A program made the translations under genes and the position numbers. This document shows positions 1 to 13,191 of a stretch of DNA of 64,000 bases, piece after piece; the stretch's first letter is position 1; every line of letters begins with the position of its first letter. Source of the stretch: Promerops cafer (lineage: Eukaryota > Chordata > Aves > Passeriformes > Nectariniidae). The notes under the pieces are model-generated. The model was not told the origin of the DNA, made no database searches, and saw only the letters and a list, made by a program, of their open reading frames with translations. The stretch lies in contig VZSE01012296.1 of the NCBI GenBank assembly GCA_013398275.1, positions 434,001-498,000 of the forward strand. Reading direction: 5' to 3'.

Positions 1-1766
1 TCTTGTGTTTGTCATCTTCACCTCTGGCTGTGCTTTCCCTTTCCCTGCTGCAAAGAAATTTGCTGTTGACTTTTCAAGATCTATGACATTACACTAAGGT
101 GCTCATAAGGAATCCAAAAAGACTTCTGCAACTGATCCCATAGAATTGTTGCAGGTTAATTATCAGTAAGAGCAGCACAAAGGGATATAATCAAATAACA
201 GGAAAATGCAGGTTTAGTATAATGAGAAACTTGGAGCAATTGAACAGCTAACTTTTTTGGACCTTCTCCACACTTCAACAGAGTGCACCAACCTTGAGTA
301 ACTGATGCTGATAAACATCAAGAGTAGACAGTCTCCAAGTTGCTGTGGAATTTAAAAAATAAAACAGCACATTGCTTAAAACAACTTTGAGTTAATCACA
401 AAGATGTTTCAAAGTTGGACACAAGCTGTAGCAGAGCAGAAGTCTGTGTGGAATGACACAGATGAATGTGTCAGGGCTGCAAATGAAGGGATGCTGCTCT
501 AAGTTGTTGTTCCTGTAGTTACCCACAAGGTGGGGGGATGAACCTTTGTATTTTACTGCTGTTGTCTTACATCTTTCCTGCCCACCCTCCTCCTGCCTGG
601 ATGCCACACTTCTAAAATCACCTGCTCGATGGGGTCAGTGCAGAGCATGGAGCAGTAAATCAGAGCCTGCCAGAAGCTTTTCAAGCTGTGGATCCAAATC
701 TGGAGTTTTGTTGAAAAGACATACTACAATGATCATTCACGTATTATTTCTTATTTGTGGACAGTGTAATAAATAATCAGATTTGGTGCAGATTTCCATG
801 GGTACAGATTTCTTTAGTGGGAAATATTTTAGTGTAAAAGCTTTTGTGTGGTTTTTACTTAGGTGCTTATTCTGTTAATGGTATTACTGATCTCTAGGTG
901 GCTGTGTAATAGGTAATGTCCTATTTTCCCTCTCTGTATCTGGTAAATTCAGAGTGATCTAAGGCAGCCCAAGAAGCCATCAGAGAACTCTTTAACAGGG
1001 TTGTGTACTTTGTTCTATTTATCTCAAGTTAATAAAAATCTAATTTTTCTTAGGACTTTGTGGTAGATACTACACCTGTTTCAAATAGTATTTAAAAATC
1101 TAAGAGTAATACTTGAAAAAAAAACCAAAAATTTAAAATCTGAAATATTATTCTGTATTTTGGTCATGACTTCTGCTTCTTGCTTTAGACTGCCACTATG
1201 AGCTGCTGATAAAGAGAATGAGTCCTCACGCAGCTTGTGTGGTTCAGTTCTCACACCCCTGAGCTTCCAGGGCTCAGAATGTCATGGATGTTCCTTTGCA
1301 GCATGCAAGAATGGAAGATGCATAAGCTCATTTGCCCTTCTTGTGTCTCTGTTGTTTGTTGCAAGTCTCTTTCTTTGTCTGGTTTTAGGATCCTTTCCAG
1401 TTCCTTCTTTCTAAAGATCTCTTCCCAATTCTTTGCAAAGTAAGGCTACCTAAATGTTTAATAATTTGGCTGGATCTTTTATAGGCAAAAAAATATTTAG
1501 TGAGAGAAAATATTCCTGGAAGGGCATACAGGAGAAGAAGACAGTCTTGATTGTTGGGGAATTACACATTCTAAACCAGGTTATTTCTGGTATTATCAGG
1601 CAAAGAGTGCTCTCTGTGCTGGATTCTGAGATCCTCCTGTGCTGCTCAGATCCTCCTGCCATTGCTCACAATTTCCTGACCTTGCAGCATTTAGGGCTTG
1701 AGGGCCAGGGCTGAGAACTGAGGAGAAGGCAGAAAAGAGGGAGATGAGGCACTTGCAACAAGATTG

Positions 1767-1818
1767 CTGCCTTACTCCTTTTGTAGGCTCTGCCTTACTC
1801 CTTTTGTAGGCTCTGCCT
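1767..1818. repeat. 23-bp tandem duplication (two copies plus a partial third)
   Basis: A 23-bp unit beginning CTGCCTTACTCC and ending TGTAGGCT occurs at 1767-1789 and again, identical, at 1790-1812. The first six bases of a third copy (CTGCCT) follow. Identical copies suggest a recent replication-slippage event or a length-variable locus. No coding frame crosses it in a meaningful way. Confidence 0.9.
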
Positions 1819-2608
1819 AGCTGCTCTCATCCTAGCCAGGAGGAGAAAATACCTTGTGACTTTTTGGCCCTTCTAATGTATCCAGCAAGTAACAAAGATC
1901 GTGTTTATGTCCCAGTTTGGCTTTTTATTGATGGAATTCTGCTGGACATTGTGTCTTGGTTAGTATCTGCCCTTTTTCAGGGAAAGCTTTAAGGCTTCCA
2001 TTGGCACAAAGGCAAACTGAGCCAGCTGTGGTAGCACTGGCACACTTGAGATAACCTGAGTAACAAATTCTGGATGGCCTCTCATTTCCTTCTAATAATT
2101 TCTGTGGCCAATGCCTGACTAATCTAGTGACATTTGAAGGATTTTGGGAGCTTAGAACAAAGGGAGAATGAAAGGTGGAGAAACCTGGATAGGCCACGAG
2201 ACTTGAGAATCATGTTCTGACTCCAGTATTTGCTCTCTGGGATCTGTACTCTGAAAGTTCAAAACCTTAATATAACCTAGATGACATAAACATTTATTTT
2301 TGACTTGTAAGATGTTCTTTAAAACTTTGCCTTAGATAGATAGAGGTAACACTGCTTTTTTTGGTCATAGATAAAAGTCAATGGAGGAATTATTCAAGTT
2401 TGCTCTGTAGATATATTGCATGTTCTTCCTCTAGCTTTTATGTTGGCTGTTTCAATGCAAAAGTTAGGAATGTTAAAGGATTACTACATGTTTTTTAACT
2501 CAAGTTGCATGCTGAAATGGGGAGTTACATTTGAATGAAGTTTTAATTGAAAAGTGACTCCTTTCTACAGTGTTTCCATTTTTGTTGTCACTGAATAATT
2601 CTGTACAG

Positions 2609-2622
2609 AAAAAAAAAAAAAA
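2609..2622. repeat. A14 homopolymer
   Basis: A run of 14 A follows CTGTACAG. A retroposon tail is possible, but there is no recognisable element body upstream and no flanking duplication, so a simple mononucleotide repeat is the plain reading. Confidence 0.85.
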
Positions 2623-4970
2623 TCAGCTGGAAGCTGAAATAGTCTTGTTTTGAAGTGTTCCAGTGTTGTCTGATACAAGGTTCAGAGGCTTTATTGGAGT
2701 CAACAAAATGCCCCAAAACCAGAGGCAGGAAGCAAAGAAAGGATTGTGAAATTCTAGCAGAGGGTCTGGCAGGTATTGATTAATCCACCAGCAGATACAC
2801 AAGTGTGTGACATTTTCAAAGGCCCCTGCCAGATGAGCAACAAGCAGGCAGTTAAACCTCCAAGTCCTTGCAATGACATTAGTCAAAGAGATGCCAGTGG
2901 GCAGTAAATAGGCCATGATTTAGGATCCAGTCACCAGTGTACCTAGTGAAGATAAATTGATACAAAAGCTGTGCAGGATGAAGTCTGTCAAAGGTGTGAG
3001 CGTACCTACGCACTTGGGAGCAGGGCAGCTATCCACTGGCTTTCTGAGGAGATTGGGGAAGAAAAGTCTTCACATTTCATGTGTATAAATACACAAAGAA
3101 AATGGTGTGAGAGCACAGCGTGTACCTGAACTGGGGCCACCTGAATTTCTAGCAGTTCAGTTAAGAGACTTATTGTGCATTTTCAGTGGAACTTGAAATA
3201 GATTCAGTTCATCAGATACAAAGCAATACAGGACAGAAGAATAGCATTGTCCTTGCAACACAGGTGAATGCTTTTATTACTGGCTTTTCTTGAGAAAATA
3301 TGTTTCTCTTTAGGCATCCAGGTGGAGATCATAGCATGTGATTGCCTGCATAACATGTTTTTCAGCTGTTCCACCAGGTTTTTTCTGTTGCAGGTGATAA
3401 GGGCTTGGGAAAAACCTCTTATAATTTAGACAATTACAAACCCCATTTTTAGTATTCACATTGGTCTAAAATGGGGAGGAGGAAGCACAATATAGTCTTA
3501 CATTTCTTTGAAAAAGTTACAGTAAATGTTGTAAGAGTGGATCATAGGGAAAATGACTTCTGTATTGAAACTTGTAAATACTGAAGATTTGTGTGAATGA
3601 TGAAGGTGCCATGTGCTAGTGAGTGCTAATTCATATGGTCTGTATTACAATATAGTGGTGATGTTAGAATATCAAACTAAGAGAATTTTATGTCTTTTAC
3701 AATCCTGTCAGCTTGTAGAAGCAAAGTGACATACAAGATGAGGTAGCTGAGACCTCCAAAGAAGTTGTGACAAGAATAGTGTATTATGGAGCATAAAAAC
3801 CCTTTTGAGCTTGGAACACTGGAGTGCCGTGAGAGTAGCAGGCTTGTGCAACAAGACCTATGGAAGGTATCTTAGCCACTTGAGCAATGCTGTAGCCACT
3901 GATCACAGTAATTTAAAGTCTCCTTTCCCAGGTGGTTGACTTAGGCACTTGCTTTTCACTGAGAAAGGCAGAGCTGGGGATGACAGTGCTGCTTTGGGGT
4001 TAGTGTGCAGTTGCCAACAGTGACTTTGAGGGTGTCTTACAGCAGAGCTTTTGTGTTTTTAAAGCCTCACCCTTAAATGCTCTGGCTTCCTATCTGGCAA
4101 GCAGGATTGCAATGCTTTTGTAACTGACTGGTATTTGATGTTTAAAATTGTCAAGTAATCAAATGTAATTAATGTAAATACTGTTAACTCCAGTTAAATC
4201 TCTGTTCGAGTGATTCTGTGCATTGACAGAGCAAGTGTGTCGGTAACAAGGGATGATAGATGTTTGTCAGTCCTTTGATGTTTTATAAACATCAGAAAAT
4301 ATTAATCCCTTTACACACATTCATTTTGGCTGATGCTTGTAAACTAAAACATGCCAAATATATCTATCTCTTCATACACCTTGCCCCTGTAACAATTAGT
4401 TAGAGTTCCTGTGGGACACTTTAAAATACAATAATAATTACTGCATGATATTTTAATAAAAACATTCCCTGAAATCTTAATAGCTAGATTATGTCAAACT
4501 GGATTTATTTTTTTAAGAAATAAGTTTGAAGACAAAGTGATTCTTTGGTATCCATACCTCTTACTCACTGCTTGATCAGATCTAGTTCCCTATTACAGCA
4601 GCACACAAAATTTGGAATAGTTGTTTTTTGAAATGTGTTTTTTCAATCCTAGTAAAAGCAAAAGTTTAAAACTTAAGGTTTTTTTGCAAAGCTGATTGAA
4701 TGTCTTGAGCCAGACCTCTCAGGGATGGCACAAAAATGAAACACACTGGCTTGTTAGCCTTCCAAATAATGTATGCAAAAATTTAGGAAGGAGTGCTTTT
4801 GTTGAATTTTCATAAAAGAAATATTGTGTTACTATTTTGTTAATGGGAGGGAAAGCAGATTAGTTAAAAGGGTAAATATGTTGACACATTGATTTGAAGA
4901 AGAGTTGCTTGGGTTCAGTTAAAAAGTGAAATCAAAACAAGAGACTTCTCTCCCTCTTCCCTCAACGGAG

Positions 4971-5013
4971 AATAGTGACGCGTCGATCAGAGCACCAGCC
5001 TCCCACATTCCAG
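4971..5013 (+). other. Candidate small exon or conserved CpG-retaining element
   Basis: A pyrimidine-rich stretch (about 4944-4963) leads to an AG at 4969-4970. A 43-base block follows and ends CCAG|GTAACC, with donor GT at 5014-5015. Between 4966 and 4985 there are four CpGs, including the palindrome GACGCGTC, in a neighbourhood almost devoid of CpG. Read from 4971 the block is open: N S D A S I R A P A S H I P plus one base. A second frame is also open and the third has stops at once. I do not recognise the peptide. The bordering splice signals and CpG retention are what the sequence shows; that it is an exon is inference. It could instead be a non-coding regulatory element or a chance match. 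Skipping this block would shift frame, since 43 is not a multiple of 3, so a UTR exon or conserved non-coding element is as likely as a coding exon. Confidence 0.25.
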
Positions 5014-8000
5014 GTAACCATATGCTGATGAAACTTTTCTTTCTTTGACTGTCTCATGAAACCTTCAAAACTTAGTGGTTTTATCCTAATGGATGCTGAA
5101 GGAAAAAGTGAAAAAGGTATTACTGGACCAGGAAATTAGATTTTTTTCATAGCTGTGAATCTAAGCTGGGTTTTAGATTCATCCTGCTCCTCTTACATTT
5201 TCCTATTAAGCTATAGGAAAAAAGTTGTCTGCTGAGTATATCAGTATTTGCATGGTACTGTGGAATGGAGAACATGAGGCAATGCTGAATTCTCCTCAAG
5301 ATACCAGTGTTCTAGAGAGGCTGGAGCTATATTTCTCCTGTGTGGGTGTATGAGCATTTGAATTGGCCATCTGTAGGGACAGCAAACTGCTTAAACTTTG
5401 TTTTCTTCTTTGTGAGATATTTCTGTAGCAGTCTGAGAACTAAAACAGGGTTCTGATCTGCAGAGGAAATGGAGATGGCTAGCTGTTTCTTTTTAGAAAA
5501 GCTATAATGCTTATCTGGAGAATTTTCCTAAGAAATTTAGCATAGTAAATAAAAGCACGGAATATTTTTAGGTTATATTTAAAATCAGAACTCTTTATTT
5601 TGTGCATTTGGAAGTCTACACTGAATTAGTTAAAATCATAGCTCTGTGATAATAATTAAATTCCTCCAAGGATTTTTCACAAAGTTTAAAAAGAAGTTAG
5701 ACTTTTAAATCCCAAAAATTAGCTACATATGTTTTACTTATTTCTATCTTCACTAGTGTCAGTGCTAAACCAGTGAGCACCGTGTATTATACCTTCAATC
5801 TGACTCAACGTGCTCAAGTTCACTTTGTAAGACATTTATTTCATATATGCTGAAAGGAAACTGGCTTCTGCTCTGATATGCATAGTTCTCCCCAGACTTC
5901 CTTCTAGCTCACAGTGAAGCTCACAGCATTTCTCCTGTGTGGAGTTTCTGCAGGTACGTGTCCATTAGTGAGCCATCATGGTGTGTAAAAGCTCCATGGC
6001 TTGCCCAGCCACTGCTTAAGTTCAAAAGTTTTCATGAAAAACCCTCAATTACAGAGCTTTCTGCTTGTGACAGCTCCTTATCTATCTCAATTGTCTTTCT
6101 TGCCAAAGAGACAATGATTTAAGATTTGCTCTAAACAGAATGTGAGTGATCGATGGTACCTGACAGTTGCCACTGTTTATCCAAACAGAATATTATGTGC
6201 AGGAAGGTCTGAACACCCAGTCTGGGGTTCAGTTCTGTTTTGGGCTGAAGCTAGTTTTGTACACAGTGTGCATTTTTCCTCTTGACCACCTAGAAAGGTG
6301 TTTTTCAGTGGTGTTCCTTTTCAGTAAGTGTTAGCACTGGCAGTTCTAAGAAAGAAGTTCTGATACCAAATTTTAACTACTTTGCAAAATCTTTGTTGCT
6401 CAAAATAAGCCTGTGGAGGGGCTGATGCTCTTAATGAAACTTGATGATAAATTTACTTTAAAAACAAGTTTTCCATGGTTTGGTATTAAATTCCACCACA
6501 CAAGAACCTTGTATTCTATCTGTGTTCTATGTTAGACCACAATTCTTGGCAGTGGCTCATTTAAGGAAATCCAGAAACATTGAGAAAGAACCAAGTTGTC
6601 TTTTCTTCTGGTCATGTTTTTTTGAAATTTAAATACCATAGAGAGACAACTGCTGGAAAGTTATTTTTGTAAAGGTCCACATTTCAGTTGCACATAGGCA
6701 GTGAGAGTGAAAGCTGTCTTAGGGAGACATTTTTCTATGTGGAACAATCTGTTTGTAGAAAATATCTTCCAGGCTGGATCCTGCATTAGCCTCAGGAGAG
6801 AAGCTAGCAATCAGGTGCCATCTAGAGGGATTAAGGAATTAAGTTCTGGTTTGTTTGCTTTGTTTTTGTAGAATGTTCATGTTTATTTCATGAAGTTCAA
6901 TTAGCAGACTGTAGCAATTCAGTCTTGGTTAATTTTGGATCAAATCTGTGAAAACAGGAGCACATAGTGACTGGGTTTAGAGAAATATGAGCTTTTGAAA
7001 ACCAGAAAGAATTTCCTTATTTCAAGAGGATGTTTGTTACAGTGATGGCAGCTGAATTTGGTATAATAGGGACAGTGCACTGGTTTGGAGATTTCAGTAC
7101 TCAAAATGGAGGTGAACTTTAAAACCACTTTTGTCTGTGAATAATTGCTCTGTTTCTAGTGATCAAGATATAATGACAGGTTAAAAAAAAAGGGCAATAT
7201 CTTTCTGTGAAGACAGCAAGTCCTACATGCACACCAATCATATCAGAGCAGTGACACCATCACAATAAAGCAAATACACCACTTAAATTTCACAAAAGGT
7301 TTCAGCAATAGCTGCTGCTTAGAAAGAACCTTTGAATTTTCTGCTATATTGCATCTGAGAATAGCATGGTCAGAATTTGTATTGATTTTGAGTAACTCCA
7401 AACTACTGTAGGGGAGACACTAAAATGCCAGGTTCCACATTTGTGACATGTTGGGCTCCTACCCAGTATGTTTACAGTTGGATGTGAAAAATGTTATTTG
7501 GTTTTGATAGGAGTAAAAAGGAGTGCTATAACTTCAATGCAGCTTTCAGAATGATCTCATTAATTATGAAGGGATGTGTAGCCATATGCTCAAATGGCTG
7601 ACTAAGCTTGAACATCTCCCAGTCCTGCTGGAGCCCTTGAAGGTTGTTGAACTAAATGTAAACTTCTTTTTTTCCACCATACCGTCCCCCCAGCATTTGA
7701 GCTACCGTAAGGTGATCCAAATCTAAGATCTGACACTGCACTTCCAGTGTTGTTTTCACAGTAAAGAGCAAGAACCTAAGTGAGGAATGATGTTTGAGTT
7801 GGAATCTGATTGCATCATTATAGTTGAGGCCTTCCTGAACCTGAATCTCAGAATTCACAACAGCCTTAGTGTTATTAATGGTTCAGTATGAGCTGGGCCA
7901 GCAGGTACTTGGTGCCTTATCTGATATAAAGTGTTATCTTTCACTGGTCCTTACAGGCTGCTTTTGCTGCACAGTTCTGCTTTCTGCTCATAGTTTTTGT

Positions 8001-11000
8001 CTCTTCTCTCCTTCCAGCTGTCCACTTTGGGCATGGCTTCATTCTCAGTGTTACAGGTATCCAGTGGCTATTTTGCCAGTTGTCAGGGCCCGTGATATAC
8101 TAAAACACCACCAAGAACATTGCCTTACAGTTGATAGCAGATACCTGGCAATCCCCCTGTGTACCAGTCACTGCCATGTGAGCAAATACTGTGATTGCTT
8201 CAGCAAGTAATCATCCTGCTGCTGATGGAGCCCAATGTTTGCCCACGGTGTTTGTTCTCTTGAGGCATCACCACTGTTTATGCAGCTATGCTTGTGAACA
8301 AAGCAAGCAAGTGTTAAAAAAATACTTCTTAACCTGGTTCAGTTTCCTTGTCCAAGGCACAGTCTGGCCTTGCAGACGGTGGTACTGGCACAACCAAATG
8401 GGCAGCCTGGGGGCAGCAGGAAGCAGCCAGGTGAATCCCTCCTGGGGTCAAGATGAATATGAAGGTGCTGTCTGGAAGCATATCCTAAGCAAGACGAGTT
8501 AAAATGGTTTGGTCTGTGAACAAAGGTTCTCTCTGGTATGTGATGAGTTGCTTTCCTAATCAGCCATGATTAGAAATACAGGAACTGTATGTTCTCTTTA
8601 TAAGTGATGTCATATATCAGAGAAATACCAGATTACCTCTTGTTTTCTCCTAGTGGAAACAGAGTGCAAGAACCCCAAAATTAATTAAAGCAAGAAGCTG
8701 GAGAACAGAGCTAAAAAATATGTCTGGAAATTAAGGATCTAGCCAGTGAACTAAAAGTCTTTTAGTAGATACAGACACACCATGGTAGCCAAAACATAAT
8801 GATTCTACCCACAAAAAAAATACTGCATTTTGCAGTGTGAAAATTTGCAATATGCTATACCTTTTGTGGCAAAGAAATACAAATTTTGCCCCTGTAAATT
8901 GATGCATTCCTGTCCAAATTGAGATGAATATGCATTAATGTAAATAATAAGATAGGCAGAACTTGCCATGAATTGTTGTTTTTTTTTTCATAAGCTTGAA
9001 GTGCACCATAAATATCATATTCAATAGTGTTGACAATTCCAATAAGTTCAGAGCCACTGTAAGGCAAAGCTGAAGGGCACCAAAGCTGAGTGTCTCCTAA
9101 CTGTTCTCTCAGGTAAGCTGAAAGATAATGTCACTGCTTCAGGGTGGGGGAACATGAGGTGACAGTGGGATGAAGATTAATCAGCTGTGGTCATAGCACA
9201 CTCAACTGCCTGTCCAGCACACCTTTTGTTGTAGGAAACTTGCCAAAGATGATTTATAGGAGTGGTTTGCATGCTCTGATGTGGGATCTGGCAAGGGACA
9301 GGTCTGATTTCTGATTAAAACAAAAGATGTATTTATAAGATGAAATATAAATTAGTCTGCTAAGACAATCTGGTGAGTAACTTGGAAATAGTATAATTTG
9401 TACCTCTGGTCATCTATTCCATAGCTCATACTCCAGCTGCTTGAGCAGCTATGTGTGTATGCAGAGTTGATGCAGGTAGTGAAGGTGTTATGCAGGGTAT
9501 GATCCCAGTGACTTCCAGCCTTGCTGACTTGTAGTGTGGTCATATGTGAGCCATAATTCATGTTTGGCTTTCTACTGAAAAAGCAAGTCTGAAGCTTTTA
9601 TTCATGTTCAGCAACAAATCCAGTTGCTGTCATCAGTCCTCTGCTCTGCTGTCCTCTCCTCTTTCTCTGCTTGCCAACATGCACACCAAAAAGGGCTGCT
9701 GAAGATACAGTGCCGTGTTCTACTCTCTCTGTTTAGGAGCTATTTTATTGATAGCTATTTTATAGTAATCTGTCAGATGCTAAGTATCTGTTAAGCTGAC
9801 AAGGCTGTTTTCAGCTGTCCTGATGGTGCCTGTGGTGTAGATGCTGGTGGCAAGGCAGGCAAAGTGACACAAGCTGTTCTCCATGTCCAGCGGGAAGATT
9901 TTGGTAAGTGCTATTTTATAAATGAATCTTGATTTTGTTACTGTAGCTGACACAGGAACCCGTGGCAGGGCTGCTGTTTCAGTCACCCCATCTTATTCCA
10001 TCAGTGTCAGTCATTACCCCACAGGGAAAGGGAATGAATTTGTCCTCATGACTAGAGACAATTAGAAACAAGAATGAGGAGCAACCATCCCTTCTCAGAA
10101 GTTATTGAAGGGATTGACTAGTTTCACAGCCAATACCCTGTAAATTAGGTGATGCAAAGCTTGCTGGAGATGATAGTTATGAGGATAACCTTGTAAAGAT
10201 TATAAGGTGTTGGTGGTATTAAAAATGTGAGACCAAGTAGATTCCTGAGCACAGAGCTGGTAATCTATTTATCCTCTGTGAATAAATCAAGCAACAGCAC
10301 GATGAAACCTTAGCTAGCCACACAGTGGTTTAGCAGCTTGTCTACATACGTGCATGCACTCTGTTACTGCTAATAGGAGTGAAGTGGAAACATCAAGGAA
10401 GGCTGCACAAAGGTTTTCCTGGTGCCATAGTGCTCATTCCACAAGCTAAGCTTCTGAAGCTGGTTTGGAGCCTAAAGTCAGATCTGTTTCTGTACGTGCA
10501 TGAAGAAGCAGCCTTGGCTCTAGAGAGGTCAGGGGAGGGAGCAGATGTGTCCTTGCATTTGTGCTCCTTGTAGCTTTAGAAAATGTTCCTTTGTCCAGAA
10601 AGAAACAGGGACATGGAACACAAGGGGAAGCTGCTTCCTTCAGCTTTGAAGTATCACGAGGCTTCTCCTTCTTCCTGTCCCCTGTCCCCAGATGGGAGAG
10701 AAAAATGCAAAATGCAGAGTCTCTCTTTGTGTTGCTGATGTGCAAGACAAATTTGCAAAGTTGTCTGGCATTTCTTTGACAATGTGAACCTCCTTCCTTG
10801 AGCAAAGGAATCCAGTTCAGTAAGGTCTGCATGCTCCATCAACAGGTATAAAAAGATACAAATGAGTATTCATCAAGAAAGTAATTTTTTAGAAGTCCTG
10901 AAATATCACTGCTTTCAGGGAAGGTCCCTAGTAGGAAATTTTTTTCCAATTTTATATATAAAAATATGTATAAAAATGCACTTCTTACTTTATGATCTTT

Positions 11001-13191
11001 TAAATAAAAATTCTTGCTTAATAATTTAAATAAAAATTCTCTAGGATATCAGTGGCATGAAGAGTTTCCACTGTAAAAGTTCAACAGTAACTTGAAATGC
11101 ATCTTTGCACTGTAGGCCAAACATTTATGTGTATGTGGTTGTGTGTATGTTGGTCACATTCACTAACTTGCAAGGTCCCTCAAATAATATGATTCTTAAA
11201 GGAATCTCTTCACAAGTAAACTACTGTAGGATGTTCTATTTTGAAAAGATCTCAGACTGAACATAGATCTAAAAATCACTGGAATACATGAATATTGTTA
11301 CCATCTAGCAGTGTGTTCCTTGGAGCTCTGGCGTCTTTGTTAAACCGACAATTCTTTGTATAATTCTGTGTTTATATTTTAAAAGTGAACGAAAATATGA
11401 TCAGGGATCAAAATTGAGGAAGCTTGAATCCGTACTTGACCATTTTTTTTAATAATCCTAGTAATACAGTTCTTAAAAGCATTGATTTGTCCTGGATTCA
11501 AAGTGGATGAATATCTTAAATGTCATTCTTTTATGTGAGGGAGCAGTGGTGTAAAAATGGAGGAAAATGGAAAAAAATTAATATGTTATGTGGCTTCAGT
11601 TTTTAAACTTGCAAGTGTCATAACTTTCTAAGGAAGAGTTATCACTGGTTTGTCTCCAGAAAAAAATTGTTAACAAGTTGAAATATACAGGATATATGAG
11701 GAGTTTAAAAACCTTCATTTTCTTATCTCACCAGTTGTTTCTTCATGTAGATTGTCCAGAGGCCTTTTCTCTACTGTGTGATGCAGTACATTAAATAGCA
11801 TGGGAAAGAAAAAAAAGCTTACCCAAACTTTATACTTCATGATTGAGAATCTTGGGTAAAAATACTCTTCGTGACTTCAGTCACTCTTTGCTGATGGTTG
11901 TTTTAAGTTTTCTCCCATATATGTTCCAAATTTTCAGCTGCAATAAATTAAACATCTGCTATACTCTGTTTTTAAGAAAAACTGAAAATCTGTATTAAAT
12001 AATGCCCACAGCAAATGTTTTTGCCTTTGGCTTAGCCTCTAGCTTGAAGATTGTCCAAAATTTGATGTTACTCAAGGAACATGATTTCCATGGTTTTGCC
12101 TTGTTAACGCTGAAACATTTATATACACTGTGTTTTGGGCTTATTAATGAGCTCTAGCTGTGTGTGACTATCCCAAATGGGGAATTTTTTGGTAGGGCTG
12201 AAATGGATTTCCCAGTCAGTGAGACTGCACACTTACTCTGAGAGATGCAATCCTGACTGCTGTGTCATTGGCGTAGTGATTTCTGACTTGGGATATTTAT
12301 CTCTGTCTGGGCCAGCTGAGTGGCAATAGCTGATCTGAGAGTTTCCTGTCTGGAAAGGTCACTTAGGAGCTATTGTCCTGTGATGCTGGCCAAAAGAAGC
12401 CAAAACAAAATCCAACTCCACAAAAAACCCAGAACCAGCGCTGATTGCCTGGCCTGGGCTGTTGTGTTGGATTTGGCTATTTTGAGTCATCTGACATCTG
12501 CCTTTTAATCCCATTGTCTGGGCTATGTCTCATAGCAGTGAGATACTGGGGTGTCATTTCATCTTAGCTTTGGTGTATTATGATTACATTATGAATCTCT
12601 CTGTCCCAGCTACTTTCATTTTTCTAAGATTGGGCTTATTTTCACAAATGGCAAGACTCAGCAGCTGCAGGTTTCCTTACAGCAAAGTCCCTGGCTATTT
12701 TTCCAGTAGACTGTGATCTTCATTAATGCAAGGTCATTCCCACTTCCTTTCATTTCTCCCCATCCCAGCAGGTCAACTTGAATAAATAAACTAAATTAAA
12801 TAAATTATCTTTCCTTTTCAGTTGCACTTGATATGCCATGATGCTGTGTAATTTTGAAAGTGCCTTTTCCAAGAGATGGCTGCAAACAGCAGGGAACCCA
12901 AATGCAAGGTCATGTCTGTCCACATTTGTTTTAAAAACCCCTGTCCTGGAGTCTGTTCTCTTCCAGCCTAACACCCTAAGGCTCCTTTGCAGGGGAGCTG
13001 CAGAAGGGATGTGCCTGTTGCAGTGTGTTCTTCAGGCTGACAAATACAGTTTCCATTGAGCCAATGCAAAGGTATTTGGTGCCTGAGCTACTACGAGCAG
13101 TTGTGTACCATGGTAAAATACCCTTGCAGCTCTTTTTGAGGACTACAGAACCAGGCTCGTTTTAGTAATGATAGTAATAGCATGCAAACAT
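5014..13191. other. Non-coding DNA, no gene recognised
   Basis: Nothing here supports a gene. Open frames are short (the longest is 128 codons, minus strand, 10446-10832) and do not look like any family I know. Small structures are a perfect 16-bp direct repeat (TTTAAATAAAAATTCT) at 10999-11014 and 11025-11040, an AT-rich patch near 10935-10980, and A or T homopolymers at about 7183-7191 and 8979-8988. Confidence 0.7.
10999..11040. repeat. 16-bp perfect direct repeat in AT-rich DNA
   Basis: TTTAAATAAAAATTCT occurs at 10999-11014 and 11025-11040, 26 bp apart start to start. The intervening ten bases do not repeat. This is probably local slippage in AT-rich sequence. Confidence 0.8.

Larger units (their letters stand above)
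1..4970. other. Non-coding DNA, no gene recognised
   Basis: I see no exon, RNA gene or transposon I can name here. The sequence is AT-rich and CpG-poor, with stops frequent in all frames. The longest translations are under 100 residues and resemble no family I know. It holds a 23-bp tandem duplication at 1767-1812, a short TAGA repeat near 2335 and a 14-base A run at 2609-2622. The A run has no target-site duplication or retrocopied body that I can see, so I do not read it as a retroposon tail. It could be intergenic or intronic. Confidence 0.7.

Noticed and set aside
10446..10832. 128-codon minus-strand frame overlapping other frames on both strands
   Set aside because: Several overlapping frames of similar length show a locally stop-poor GC-richer patch rather than a gene.
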